From assembly GCF_036885605.1 (NCBI RefSeq), contig NZ_CP142523.1, positions 3,410,001 to 3,474,000 of the forward strand: a DNA stretch of 64,000 nt, read 5' to 3'. Shown here piece after piece: positions 52,877 through 61,351 of this stretch (the stretch's first letter is position 1; the number at the start of each line of letters is the position of its first letter). The notes below the pieces were generated by a model. It was not told where the DNA came from. It did not search any database and worked only from the letters and a program-made list of their open reading frames with translations. The DNA is from Janthinobacterium sp. TB1-E2 (GTDB lineage Bacteria > Pseudomonadota > Gammaproteobacteria > Burkholderiales > Burkholderiaceae_D). The position numbers and the translations under genes were made by a program.

Positions 52877-53326
52877 TTACGTGCAGGCGGCCACGGTCTT
52901 GGCCAGCCAGGCCGCATCGACGGGTCCCAGGCGCCGCGTGCAGATCCGATGTTGAGAAGTCAGGATCACTGTGTACGGCAAACCCTTGATTTGATTGCCA
53001 AAGGTTGGCAGCAAGGCGGGTAAAGCCAGGGCTTGGGGATAGCTGGCCCGGTGCTGCCGCAGGAACGCTTGCGCGGCCGCCCGCGTATCGATGGCAATGC
53101 CGATGAAGCGGAGTTTCTGCTGCTTGGCGGCATGGGCATGTAATATCGGCAACTCCCGGATGCAGGGCAGGCAGTTGCTGGCCCAGAAGTTCAGCACCAC
53201 TGGCTGGTTCTGGAACTGGTCGAGCTTCAGCCGGCCATCGCCATCGAGGCGGGCCAAGTCAAAGGATAGCGGCGCGGCAGCCGCATGGCTGGCCAGCAAC
53301 AGCAATAGCGCCGGCCAGCGCGTCAT
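52877..53326 (-). CDS. TlpA-like thioredoxin-fold protein
   Basis: A 149-residue secreted thioredoxin-fold protein with a signal peptide (ALLLLLASHAAAA). The redox motif is Cys52-Leu-Pro-Cys55 in FWASNCLPCIREL, followed by FIGIAIDTRAAAQAFL and a cis-Pro region IKGLPYTVIL, the pattern of TlpA/ResA-type reductases. ATG 53326 overlaps the stop of the DUF3299 gene, so it is the last gene of the ABC operon. It may keep cysteines of the periplasmic partner reduced, plausibly in metal handling (inference). Confidence 0.85.
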   Translation of the reverse strand: MTRWPALLLLLASHAAAAPLSFDLARLDGDGRLKLDQFQNQPVVLNFWASNCLPCIRELPILHAHAAKQQKLRFIGIAIDTRAAAQAFLRQHRASYPQALALPALLPTFGNQIKGLPYTVILTSQHRICTRRLGPVDAAWLAKTVAACT

Positions 53327-53790
53327 TGCGGCACCACGGCCGCGTCCGTCATGCGGTAATACAGGCCCATGGGATCGCTGGCCAGCACTTTCAGCTTGCC
53401 TTGCACGATGAACGGCGCATAGCTGAATTTCACGGGCGTGCGGCTTTTGATCTCCACCACGCCTTCCGGACCGGCCGGCAGGCAAAAGGGGCAACTGGCC
53501 GAGGTGACGGTCAGCAGGAAGTGTTTCTGCTTTTGGCCTGGTTCCAAGGGCATCATGAAGCCTTGCACTTTCACGTCCGTATTGTCGAGCGCGCTGATTT
53601 CCGGCGTGTATTTCGGTACCATGCGGCCTTTTTTCGCCTTGATCGTGGTGGCCTTGCCCAGCAGTTTCCACGACACGACGCCGGGCAAGTCCGTCAAGGG
53701 AGCGAAAAACGACGGTGGTTCGTCGGCGGGGGCGGCGAAGGCAGAGCCGGCCAGCAGCAGTCCAGCGCTCAATATCATGATGTTCAACAT
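53323..53790 (-). CDS. DUF3299 periplasmic protein
   Basis: A 155-residue secreted protein (signal LSAGLLLAGSAFA). DUF3299 features are VSWKLLGKATTIKAKKG, LDNTDVKVQGFMMPLEPGQ, and a conserved cysteine pair in SASCPFCLPAGPEG; MTDAAVVPQ ends it. This family travels with MacB-like ABC transporters under zinc control in other proteobacteria; I recall the Pseudomonas aeruginosa PA4063-PA4066 group as an example. Cysteines suggest metal or redox function. ATG 53790 follows AAAGGAA. Confidence 0.85.
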   Translation of the reverse strand: MLNIMILSAGLLLAGSAFAAPADEPPSFFAPLTDLPGVVSWKLLGKATTIKAKKGRMVPKYTPEISALDNTDVKVQGFMMPLEPGQKQKHFLLTVTSASCPFCLPAGPEGVVEIKSRTPVKFSYAPFIVQGKLKVLASDPMGLYYRMTDAAVVPQ

Positions 53791-53800
53791 TTTTTTCCTT

Positions 53801-54979
53801 TCAGGAGCGCGCCAGGGTGGCGGCGATATCGGTGCGGTAGGCGCGTGCAGCGGGAATGGCGGCGGCCAGCAGTCCCACCGCCACGGCAATAACGGGCAGC
53901 CAAGCTTCACCGGGCGCGATGCGCCACGCTTGCAGATTCAGTTGCTGCATCGATTCCAGCAAGCCAACACCGGCATGGCCCAGCAGCCAGCCTAGCGCCG
54001 CGCCCGTCAATGACAGCAGCAAGCCTTGCGCCAGCAGCAAACGCAGCAGTTTGCCGGGCGAGGCGCCCAGGGTGCGCAGGATGGCCAGGTCCGTCTTGCG
54101 CTCTTCCAGCGCGCCATACAGCGCCACGAACAGCGACAGGGCCGCCACCAGCAGCACGCCGGCGGCAATCGCCCGCAGCACGGCGATGCCCACGCCCAGC
54201 AAATTGAATAGCCGTGCCGCCTCGAAAGCGGGCTGGGCCGCCTGCAGGCGCGGCTGGCTATTGACCCAGCGCGGCAGGCTGATGGCGGCCAGGGGCGAAG
54301 CGTATTGCACCAGCACGGCCGTCAATTCGCGCTGGGGCGCAGTTGCCGCTGGTTCATCCGGGTCCGTTTCGTGCACCCGCCACACGGAAGCGACGGGCGT
54401 GACGATCAATCGGTCGAGCACGGTGCCCGTGGGCGCCAAAATGCCCGTTACCGTGTAGGGCGCGTGCTCGTGCACTTCGCCGCCGGAAGCCAGGCCGTGC
54501 GAGCCGGCAAAGCGGGCGCCGAGGGTGGCGCCTGTTTCACGGGCCGCCTGGGCGCCGAACACGGCTTGCATCGGTTGCGCGAACAACTTTCCTTGCGCCA
54601 GCTGCGCGCCGTAATGGTCGAGCAGCGCCGTGGTGCTGCCGACGATGCGCACACCGTGGAAATTGTCGCCCAGCGCGAGCGGGATCGCGGATTGCACCAG
54701 CGGCTGCGCGGCCAGCGCCGCCAGCGCGCTGTTGGGAATGTTACCGGTTGGAATATCGGCGTGATACACGGACGACAGGATCAGTTGCAAGGGCGAGCCC
54801 TTGGCGCCCACCACCAGGTCGATGCCCTGGGCATCGCGTTCGGCGTGCTCTTCCAGCTGGCTGGATACGCCGAGAATGAACGTCATCATGGCGATGCCGA
54901 TGGCCACCAGCAGCAGATTCAGGCTGGACGCCAGCGGCTTGTGGCGCAGGGCACGCCAGGCCAGGGTGGCCGCGTTCAT
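53801..54979 (-). CDS. MacB/FtsX-type ABC transporter permease
   Basis: A 392-residue permease with the MacB topology: one N-terminal helix (SSLNLLLVAIGIAMMTFIL), a ~230-residue periplasmic domain, and three helices near the C-terminus (VLRAIAAGVLLVAALSLFVA, LLLAQGLLLSLTGAALGWLLG, LPVIAVAVGLLAAAIPA). It would work with the ATPase encoded by the overlapping upstream gene (four-base overlap). This subgroup more likely does mechanotransmission than classical import. Context points to zinc homeostasis. Substrate unknown. Confidence 0.88.
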   Translation of the reverse strand: MNAATLAWRALRHKPLASSLNLLLVAIGIAMMTFILGVSSQLEEHAERDAQGIDLVVGAKGSPLQLILSSVYHADIPTGNIPNSALAALAAQPLVQSAIPLALGDNFHGVRIVGSTTALLDHYGAQLAQGKLFAQPMQAVFGAQAARETGATLGARFAGSHGLASGGEVHEHAPYTVTGILAPTGTVLDRLIVTPVASVWRVHETDPDEPAATAPQRELTAVLVQYASPLAAISLPRWVNSQPRLQAAQPAFEAARLFNLLGVGIAVLRAIAAGVLLVAALSLFVALYGALEERKTDLAILRTLGASPGKLLRLLLAQGLLLSLTGAALGWLLGHAGVGLLESMQQLNLQAWRIAPGEAWLPVIAVAVGLLAAAIPAARAYRTDIAATLARS

Positions 54980-55638
54980 GCCGCCACTCTGGAGCTGGAG
55001 CGGGGCAGGCGCAGCACGAGCGCATCGGGCATGGCGGCCAGCACCCTGGCGTCGTGGCTGGCAATCACCAGCGAGGCGCCAACTTGCTCAGCCTGGCTGG
55101 CCAGCAGGTGCACGACGGCGGTGCAGGCGGCGTCGTCGAGGTTGGCCGTCGGCTCGTCGGCCAGGATCAGCCGCGGGCGCATGACAATGGCGCGCGCGAT
55201 GGCGGCCCGCTGGCGTTCGCCGCCGCTCAAAGCATATGGGTAGGTATCGAGCTTGTTGGCCAGGCCCAACTGGCCCAGCAAGCTGGCCGCGCGGGCCGGA
55301 TCGGGCCGCTGCCCGCTGGCGTAGGCGGGCAGCAAGACATTGTCGAGCACGTTCAAGCTGGGCACCAGCGCCAGTTGCTGTGGCAGCAAGCCGATGGTGC
55401 GGCCGCGCCAGCTGTCGCGCTGGCGCGGCGTGAGGCCGGGCAGGGACTTGCCCGCCACTTCAAGGCGGCCCGCCTGGGGCGCCAGGATGCCCGCCAGCAA
55501 ATGCAACAAAGTCGATTTGCCGGAGCCGGACGGCCCCAGCAGCAGTGCGTGCTGCCCGGCGGGCAAGTGGAATGCGTCGATATCGAGCACGGGGCTGGCA
55601 TGGTCATAGCCATAGGTCAAAGAGGCGAGGTGGAGCAT
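54976..55638 (-). CDS. ABC transporter ATP-binding protein (LolD/MacB type)
   Basis: A 220-residue ATPase subunit. Walker A GPSGSGKS, the Q-loop in IGLLPQQLALVPS, the signature LSGGERQRAAIARA, Walker B LILADEPT followed by NLDD, and a His switch in IASHDA are all present. ATG 55638 has GAAAGAA upstream. It is the first gene of the leftward operon and reads away from the palindromic operator at 55693-55706. Partners are the MacB-like permease, DUF3299 and TlpA-like proteins. Confidence 0.92.
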   Translation of the reverse strand: MLHLASLTYGYDHASPVLDIDAFHLPAGQHALLLGPSGSGKSTLLHLLAGILAPQAGRLEVAGKSLPGLTPRQRDSWRGRTIGLLPQQLALVPSLNVLDNVLLPAYASGQRPDPARAASLLGQLGLANKLDTYPYALSGGERQRAAIARAIVMRPRLILADEPTANLDDAACTAVVHLLASQAEQVGASLVIASHDARVLAAMPDALVLRLPRSSSRVAA

Positions 55639-55678
55639 GGAATTCTTTCGGAAGTCAGGCCGGCAAAGATTGCCGCAC

Positions 55679-55726
55679 AAATGCAACTGAGCTGCATTAT
55701 AATGCAAACGCAATAGACTTGCATTT
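55679..55726. promoter_or_regulatory. candidate Zur operator between divergent zinc-related operons
   Basis: TGCATTATAATGCA at 55693-55706 is a perfect 14-base palindrome. It is flanked by AAATGCAA (55679-55686) and TTGCATTT (55719-55726), which are exact complements of each other. The central palindrome contains TATAAT on both strands, so a bound repressor would cover both -10 regions. The Zur gene is 3.7 kb away. Zur assignment is inference from the gene context, not from a matched consensus. Confidence 0.6.
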
Positions 55727-55775
55727 AAAATCCAAGGTCCATTGCCTCCCTTAATTGCTCATCCGAAAGATACCC

Positions 55776-57002
55776 ATGGCCCAGCGCAAACTCCCCGTCA
55801 CCGTCCTATCCGGCTTTCTCGGCGCCGGCAAGACCACCTTGCTCAACCACATACTGCGCAACCGCGAAGGCAAGCGCGTGGCCGTCATCGTCAATGACAT
55901 GAGCGAAGTCAATATCGATGCCTCGCTCGTGAAAGACAGTGCCGAAGCGGCCGGCGCGGCTTTGTCGCGCACGGAAGAAAAACTCGTGGAAATGTCGAAC
56001 GGCTGCATCTGCTGCACCTTGCGCGACGATCTGTTGCTGGAAGTGCGGCGCCTGGCCGCGGAAGACCGCTTCGATTATTTGCTGATCGAATCGACGGGCG
56101 TGGGCGAGCCGATGCCCGTCGCCGCCACCTTCGACTTCGAGGATGAGCACGGCGACAGCCTCAATGACGTGGCGCGCATCGACTGCATGGTCACCGTCGT
56201 CGACTGCGTCAACCTGCTCAATGATTTCCACAGTGAAGACAGCCTCGAGCAGCGGGGCGAGACGGCGGGCGAGGGGGACGACCGCCAGCTGGCCAATTTG
56301 CTGACGGAACAGATCGAGTTTGCCAATGTCATCGTCCTCAACAAGGTCGGCATGGTCGATGCGGCCGAGCGCCTGCGCGTGCTGGCCGTCATCAAGGCGT
56401 TGAATCCCGGCGCGCGCATCATCGAAACGAACCAGTCCCTCGTGCCGCTCGACGCCATCCTGGGCACGAATCTGTTCAACCTGGAGCAGGCGGCCAGCAT
56501 GCCGGGCTGGGCGCAGGAGCTGGCCGGCATCCACACGCCGGAAACGGACACCTATGGCATCAGCAGTTTTGTGTACCGGTCGAAGGAGCCGTTCCACGCG
56601 CAGCGCCTGCATGACTACATTGCCCAGCCGATCAAGGGCGTGGTGCGCAGCAAGGGATATTTCTGGCTGGCCAGCCGCCCCGAATGGGTGGCCAGCCTGT
56701 CCGGCGCGGGCAAGCTGATGAATATCGAACCCGTGGGCCTGTGGTGGGCGTCCGTGCCCAAGGAGCGCTGGCCAACGGATGCGGCCTCGCTGGCGGAAGT
56801 TAAAGCGGGCTGGAGCGAAACGTATGGCGACCGCTACCAGGAGCTCGTCTTCATCGGCCAGGACATGGACCAGGCCGCCATCGAGGCGGACTTGAAGAAA
56901 TGTCAACTCAACTACACGGAAACGCGCCAGGGCATGGCCGCCTGGCGCAAGCTGGCCGACCCGTTTCCCCAATGGCAGCGCATGGAAGAACTCGAAGATT
57001 AA
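55776..57002 (+). CDS. COG0523 GTPase, zinc-chaperone type (larger paralogue)
   Basis: A 408-residue G3E-family GTPase. Walker A is GFLGAGKT at 13-20; the metal-binding Cys motif GCICC is at 76-80; [11 protein letters not shown] and VIVLNKVGM are further G motifs. The C-terminal domain ([18 protein letters not shown]) and length fit the subgroup induced by zinc starvation (ZigA/YeiR-like), which pass metal to client enzymes. ATG 55776 is chosen since GAAAGA lies seven bases upstream; a TTG at 55755 is less likely. It reads rightward from the palindromic operator. Confidence 0.9.
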   Translation: MAQRKLPVTVLSGFLGAGKTTLLNHILRNREGKRVAVIVNDMSEVNIDASLVKDSAEAAGAALSRTEEKLVEMSNGCICCTLRDDLLLEVRRLAAEDRFDYLLIESTGVGEPMPVAATFDFEDEHGDSLNDVARIDCMVTVVDCVNLLNDFHSEDSLEQRGETAGEGDDRQLANLLTEQIEFANVIVLNKVGMVDAAERLRVLAVIKALNPGARIIETNQSLVPLDAILGTNLFNLEQAASMPGWAQELAGIHTPETDTYGISSFVYRSKEPFHAQRLHDYIAQPIKGVVRSKGYFWLASRPEWVASLSGAGKLMNIEPVGLWWASVPKERWPTDAASLAEVKAGWSETYGDRYQELVFIGQDMDQAAIEADLKKCQLNYTETRQGMAAWRKLADPFPQWQRMEELED

Positions 57003-57021
57003 CCACCGACAGGAAAGCACT

Positions 57022-58020
57022 ATGACAGAATTGATCCCCGTTACCATCATCACGGGTTTTCTCGGCAGCGGGAAAACCACCTTGCTCAAGCGCATATTGC
57101 AGGGCGATCACGGCGTGCGCATCGCCGTGATCGAAAACGAATTCGCCGCCGAAAGCATCGACCATGGCTTGCTGGTGCAAGATAGCGACGAGCAGATCGT
57201 GGAAATGAACAATGGCTGCATCTGCTGCAGCGTGCGCGGCGACCTGATCCGCATCCTCGGTGAACTGCAGGCCAGGCGCGCGGCAGGAATTATTGCCTTC
57301 GACCACGTGATCATCGAAACGACGGGCCTGGCCGCGCCCGGACCCGTGGCGCAAACTTTCTTTGCGGAGCCCTCCGTCAGCGAGTACTACATGCTCGACG
57401 CCATCCTGACGGTGGTCGATGCGCGCCACGCGCAGCAGCAATTGACGGCGCACAAGGAAGCGCAGGAGCAGGTGGGCTTTGCCGACCGCATCCTGCTGTC
57501 GAAGACGGACCTGGTCAGCAAGGACGAGCTGGCCGCGTTGCGCCAGCGCCTGGTCGCCATCAATGGCCGCGCCGGCATACAGAAAGTGCGCTTCGGCAAT
57601 GTGCCGCTGCGCGACATCCTGAATATTCGCGGTTTCAACTTGAACGCCATCGTCGAGCTGGAGCCGGATTTCCTGGGAGAACTGGGACACCGCCATGGCG
57701 ACGGCGTGCAATCATTCGTCTATCACCAGTCCCAGCCCCTCGACCTGCTGCAGGTGGAAAATTTTCTCGATGCTGTGGTACAGCTGTTCGGCACCCAGCT
57801 GATGCGCTACAAGGGGATTTTGTATGTTGCCGACCTGGATTGCCGCGCCGTGTTCCAGGGCGTGCACATGCTGATGGGCTCGGAGCTGGGCGCGCCGTGG
57901 CGCGACGGCGAACCGCGCGCCAGCAAGATCATCTTTATCGGCCGCGACTTGCCGCAGGATATGCTGATACGCGGCCTGGACCGTTGCGTGACGGCCAGCG
58001 TAAGCGAGGTGGCGGCATGA
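57022..58020 (+). CDS. COG0523 GTPase, YjiA-like (smaller paralogue)
   Basis: A 332-residue second G3E GTPase directly after the first. Walker A is GFLGSGKT at 12-19, the Cys motif GCICC at 65-69, and DHVIIETTGLAAPGPVAQ and ILLSKTDLVSKDEL are the remaining GTPase motifs. HRHGDGVQSFVYH in the C-domain is a His-containing putative metal site. It differs clearly from its neighbour, so it is not a recent duplicate. It overlaps the permease gene by four bases, linking the two. Confidence 0.92.
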   Translation: MTELIPVTIITGFLGSGKTTLLKRILQGDHGVRIAVIENEFAAESIDHGLLVQDSDEQIVEMNNGCICCSVRGDLIRILGELQARRAAGIIAFDHVIIETTGLAAPGPVAQTFFAEPSVSEYYMLDAILTVVDARHAQQQLTAHKEAQEQVGFADRILLSKTDLVSKDELAALRQRLVAINGRAGIQKVRFGNVPLRDILNIRGFNLNAIVELEPDFLGELGHRHGDGVQSFVYHQSQPLDLLQVENFLDAVVQLFGTQLMRYKGILYVADLDCRAVFQGVHMLMGSELGAPWRDGEPRASKIIFIGRDLPQDMLIRGLDRCVTASVSEVAA

Positions 58021-58805
58021 GCGTGGAAGCGGGCTTGCCCGCCCTGGCGCTGATTTTCCTGCTCGGCATGCGGCATGGGCTGGAACCCGATCACCTGGCC
58101 GCCGTCGATGGCCTGACCTTGCGCAGCCAGGCCGCAGCGCCGCGCTGGGCGCCGTGGATGGGCGCGCTGTTTGCGCTGGGGCATGGCCTCACCGTGCTGG
58201 CCATCGTCGCCGTCGCGGCCGTCGCGTCGCAGCAATTTACACCGTCGGAGGCAGTATTCGGCTGGCTGGAATGGCTGCCCATTGCCTTGCTATTGCTCAT
58301 CGCCGGCATGAATGCGCGCAGCTTGCTGGCCGGCGCGCAACTGGCCGAGGTGCGCGGCCGGCTGTTGCCGCGGGCGCTGCGGGGCGCTTCGGGACCGCTC
58401 GCCGCCATCCTCGTCGGCATGCTGTTCGCGCTCGTCTTCGACACGGCCCTGCAGGCGGCCGCCTGGGGCTACGCGGCCGTCGCGCTGGGCGGCATGCAGC
58501 CAGCCTTGCTGACCGGCCTCGTGTTCGCCGTCGGCATGGGCGTGACCGATACCTTCGATGGCTGGGTCACGGCGAAAGTCATGCGCACGGGCCAGGCAGA
58601 CATCGTGCGCGCGTTCCGCCGCCGCCTGGGCTGGCCCATCGTCGCCATCTGCGTGGTCATGGCTGGATACATGGCGGCCGGCAAGTTTTACGCCGCGTGG
58701 TCGCTGCCGGAAAGCTGGACTGCGGCCCTGGGAGCGGCCATGGTGCTGCTGATGGCGGCCCTGTACGGCTGGACTTTGCTGGGTTTGCGCCGCGTGCGTG
58801 CCTGA
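58017..58805 (+). CDS. NiCoT-like metal permease
   Basis: A 262-residue membrane protein with about seven helices. The family hallmark H-x4-D-H appears as His20-GLEP-Asp25-His26 in GMRHGLEPDHLAAVDG, and HGLTVLAIV and GVTDTFDGW resemble later NiCoT blocks. NiCoT proteins carry Ni2+ or Co2+, and some relatives zinc. Coupling by ATGA overlap to the COG0523 GTPase suggests that the imported metal is handed to that chaperone. The metal cannot be told from sequence; zinc fits the neighbourhood. Confidence 0.85.
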   Translation: MSVEAGLPALALIFLLGMRHGLEPDHLAAVDGLTLRSQAAAPRWAPWMGALFALGHGLTVLAIVAVAAVASQQFTPSEAVFGWLEWLPIALLLLIAGMNARSLLAGAQLAEVRGRLLPRALRGASGPLAAILVGMLFALVFDTALQAAAWGYAAVALGGMQPALLTGLVFAVGMGVTDTFDGWVTAKVMRTGQADIVRAFRRRLGWPIVAICVVMAGYMAAGKFYAAWSLPESWTAALGAAMVLLMAALYGWTLLGLRRVRA

Positions 58806-58819
58806 GCTGGAGGCGTGGG

Positions 58820-58825
58820 TATAAT
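58820..58825 (+). promoter_or_regulatory. consensus -10 box of the GNAT gene
   Basis: A perfect TATAAT lies 24 bases before ATG 58850, in the gap after the permease gene. No good -35 box is present at the right spacing. Confidence 0.4.
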
Positions 58826-58849
58826 GGGAAAAAACTGCCGGATTCCACC

Positions 58850-59368
58850 ATGCCCGCACCTGAGATCGTCATCCGCCTGCTGACGCCAGCAGACACCCCC
58901 GCCTTTTGCGCGCTGCGCCTGCGCGCCATCCTTGATTCGCCCAGCTCGTTTTCTTCGTCGCGTGAAGACGAGCTGGCGCGCACGCCGGAAGAACATGCGC
59001 AGCGCATTGCCGGCGGCGCCTTTCAGCGCGGTTTTGGCGCCTTCGATGGCGAACGTCTCGTCGGTTTTGCCGGATTGCAGCGCGAAAGGATGCGCCAGTT
59101 GTCGCACAAGGCCTTGCTGTGGGGCGTGTTTGTCGACGTGACGCAGCGGGGCAAGGGCGTGGCGCGGCGGCTCGTCAACGCCTGCATCGAACAGGCCGAA
59201 CGCGACCCTGCCATCATGCAAGTGCACTTGAGCGTGAATGCGGAAAACAATGCCGCCTTGCGGCTGTATGAATCGCTGGGATTTATCGCGTATGGCACGG
59301 AGCCGCGCTCGATGCGCGTCGGTGAGCTGTTCCATGACGAGCATCACCTGGCCTTGCTGCTGAAGTGA
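58850..59368 (+). CDS. GNAT family N-acetyltransferase
   Basis: A 172-residue GNAT acetyltransferase. IRLLTPADTPAFCALRLRAI is the N-terminal beta-alpha unit, LVGFAGLQRE the core strand, VFVDVTQRGKGVARRLVNACIE the acetyl-CoA pyrophosphate loop (Q-x-x-G-x-A), and VNAENNAALRLYESLGFIAYG the C-terminal motif. Substrate unknown; the closest pattern is small-molecule or ribosomal-protein acetyltransferases. It follows the permease by 44 bases and has its own TATAAT. Convergent with zur, with five bases between the stops. Confidence 0.85.
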   Translation: MPAPEIVIRLLTPADTPAFCALRLRAILDSPSSFSSSREDELARTPEEHAQRIAGGAFQRGFGAFDGERLVGFAGLQRERMRQLSHKALLWGVFVDVTQRGKGVARRLVNACIEQAERDPAIMQVHLSVNAENNAALRLYESLGFIAYGTEPRSMRVGELFHDEHHLALLLK

Positions 59369-59373
59369 CACCG

Positions 59374-59799
59374 CTATTTGCAGCGCGGGCACAGGCCCTT
59401 GATCAGGTAATCGACTTCGCCGCCGCTGAAGCCTTCCGGCAAGAGCACGGGCGGCGGCAGCTTGACTTCATTGAAGCAGGTGACGTTCGCGCATTTGGTG
59501 CATTGGAAGTGCGCGTGCTCGTGCGCCTGGTGGCCGGCGCCCGCGCTGAAGCGCCATACCTGGTCGGTGCCCGCGATGCGGTGCACGAGTTCATTTTCCG
59601 TCAGCCATTCCAGTACCCGGTACAGGGTGACGGAATCGATATCGCTGTCCTGCGACAGCGCCTGCTGGATTTCATGGTGGGTCAGCGAACGGCTTTGCGC
59701 CATTAAAAAGTCGAGCACCTTCACGCGCGTCTTGGTGACGCGGGCGTTGGTGTTGCGGATCAGCGATTCGGCTTGCGGTGTAGAAGATGATGTCAACAT
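59374..59799 (-). CDS. zur: zinc uptake regulator Zur (Fur family)
   Basis: A 141-residue Fur-family repressor. The winged-helix part is VTKTRVKVLDFLMAQSRSLTHHEIQQAL followed by DIDSVTLYRVLEWL, the Fur recognition helix. Metal sites are HEHAHFQCTKCANVTCFN and the C-terminal CPRC pair, giving the two C-x2-C structural zinc sites usual for Zur. ATG 59799 is preceded by a weak ribosome site. The position next to COG0523 genes and an ABC operon makes Zur more likely than Fur or PerR. I infer it controls the operator at 55693-55706. Confidence 0.82.
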   Translation of the reverse strand: MLTSSSTPQAESLIRNTNARVTKTRVKVLDFLMAQSRSLTHHEIQQALSQDSDIDSVTLYRVLEWLTENELVHRIAGTDQVWRFSAGAGHQAHEHAHFQCTKCANVTCFNEVKLPPPVLLPEGFSGGEVDYLIKGLCPRCK

Positions 59800-59902
59800 G
59801 ATAGGCCTGCTTGCGGGGGATCGGCTGGCGGCGTCATCGCCGTGCCCGTTGCCACCCTCTGGGCCGTATCTTAGCATGCGTGCCGCACCGGATGGAACGG
59901 CG

Positions 59903-61243
59903 TCACGGTTTGAACGTCCAATAGCGGCCGGCCGCCGTGTCGACGGGGTCGAGAAAGCGCTGGTCGGCGCGCGCATGGTTGCGTATCAGATAAAACATGT
60001 CAGACAGGGCGGAGCGCTTTTCCGCGAAATACGTGTGTTTCATGAAACTCGTGTCGACCCCGCTGGCGTCGATGGTTTCCACGCCCGCCACGATCAGCAT
60101 GCCGGCGCCGCTGTCGCCCGCGCGCGCGTAGCCGTGCACGGCCTTCGAGGCGGCCAGGGCCAGGTCTTGCGACGAGGCATACAAGGTGACGGGGTTGCGC
60201 GCGCCGGCCAGTTTCGGCGCGATATCGTGCTTGAAGATGGCCGCGTCGATATCGGGTGCGGACAGGATGATTTCCGTGATCTTTTGCGCCAGCTGCGGCT
60301 GTGCGGCCAGCAAGTCGGCCACGGCCCGCGCCAGGCCTCGGCTGCCCATGCTGTGCCCCACCAGATAGACTTGTGCTGCTTCCGTGCTGGCGAGAAAGTC
60401 GGCCAGGAAAGCCGTCATGTGGGGCGTGCTCCATTCGATATTGTTTTCATCGATGGTGTAGCCAGCCACGCCGCCGCGCGACGGCCAGCTGTAGAACACG
60501 GGCGCGCCGTCGAAACCGAGGTCGTAGGCCATCTGTCCCGTGCGCCGCGCCGCATCCTCGAAACTCACGTTATAGCCGTGCACGAAGAGAAAGGCGCTTT
60601 TATCGGCCGAGGCGCGGATCTGGGTTTTGAGGGCGGCAAAGAAGTTGTCGCGGTCCTGCACCTCGGCGGACAGCACCACCACGTGCTTGGCCGGGTCGTC
60701 GCGAAATTCCAGGCGCCACAGCGACGGCGATTCCAGCTGGCCCATGCGGTGGTCGCGGGGGATGCTGATGTCGCAGCTGCCATAGCTGAGCGGGCCATTG
60801 CCTCCCAGAATGTTGCGTTCGCCGCTGAAGCGCTGGGCCGGCGGCTTGCCCACGTCGCGTTGGCGGTCTGTGGCGAAATACACTTTGACGACGGCATAAT
60901 TCGATACGACGGCGCTTTTATCGGCCGGGGCGGGCGCCGCTTCCACGTCGGGTGCCTGGGGCAAAGGCCGCTGCACCGCATCGAGCAAGCCTTGCGCGGC
61001 AAACAGGGTTTCCATGTCGTCCGGCACTTTCGCGCTGGACAGGGCGGCCGACAGGGCCAGTTGCAGCTGGTTATTGGCAGGCTCGGCTTCCAGTGCGGCG
61101 ATGGCGGCCAGGATGGCGGCGGCGCTGTCGAACTTGGCGATGGCCTGCTTGAGCCGCTCATAGTGGCTGGCCACGGCTTCGGGCGCATGGCCGGGCGCGC
61201 CATGCCCGATGGCCGCCACGACGGCGGAAGTGATCAAGTCCAT
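59903..61243 (-). CDS. alpha/beta hydrolase, DUF900-like esterase
   Basis: A 446-residue protein. Residues ~115-446 are a DUF900-type hydrolase: VYFATDRQRD, FLFVHGYNVSFEDAARR, PVFYSWPSRG, and the nucleophile elbow VGHSMGSRGL with Ser298; SAPDIDAAIF and the last His in FMKHTYF complete a possible triad. The N-terminal ~110 residues are Ala-rich and helical with no family recognised. No signal peptide. It lies 108 bases downstream of the Anbu gene on the same strand. Confidence 0.82.
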   Translation of the reverse strand: MDLITSAVVAAIGHGAPGHAPEAVASHYERLKQAIAKFDSAAAILAAIAALEAEPANNQLQLALSAALSSAKVPDDMETLFAAQGLLDAVQRPLPQAPDVEAAPAPADKSAVVSNYAVVKVYFATDRQRDVGKPPAQRFSGERNILGGNGPLSYGSCDISIPRDHRMGQLESPSLWRLEFRDDPAKHVVVLSAEVQDRDNFFAALKTQIRASADKSAFLFVHGYNVSFEDAARRTGQMAYDLGFDGAPVFYSWPSRGGVAGYTIDENNIEWSTPHMTAFLADFLASTEAAQVYLVGHSMGSRGLARAVADLLAAQPQLAQKITEIILSAPDIDAAIFKHDIAPKLAGARNPVTLYASSQDLALAASKAVHGYARAGDSGAGMLIVAGVETIDASGVDTSFMKHTYFAEKRSALSDMFYLIRNHARADQRFLDPVDTAAGRYWTFKP

Positions 61244-61351
61244 GCGCTACCTGCCTTTCAGGTCAATCTGGATTAAATATCAACCCATATTGCCATAAAA
61301 GCACGCGAAAAGCGACTTGTCCAGCATCGCGCGCAGGCGGTGCGCGGCAGA

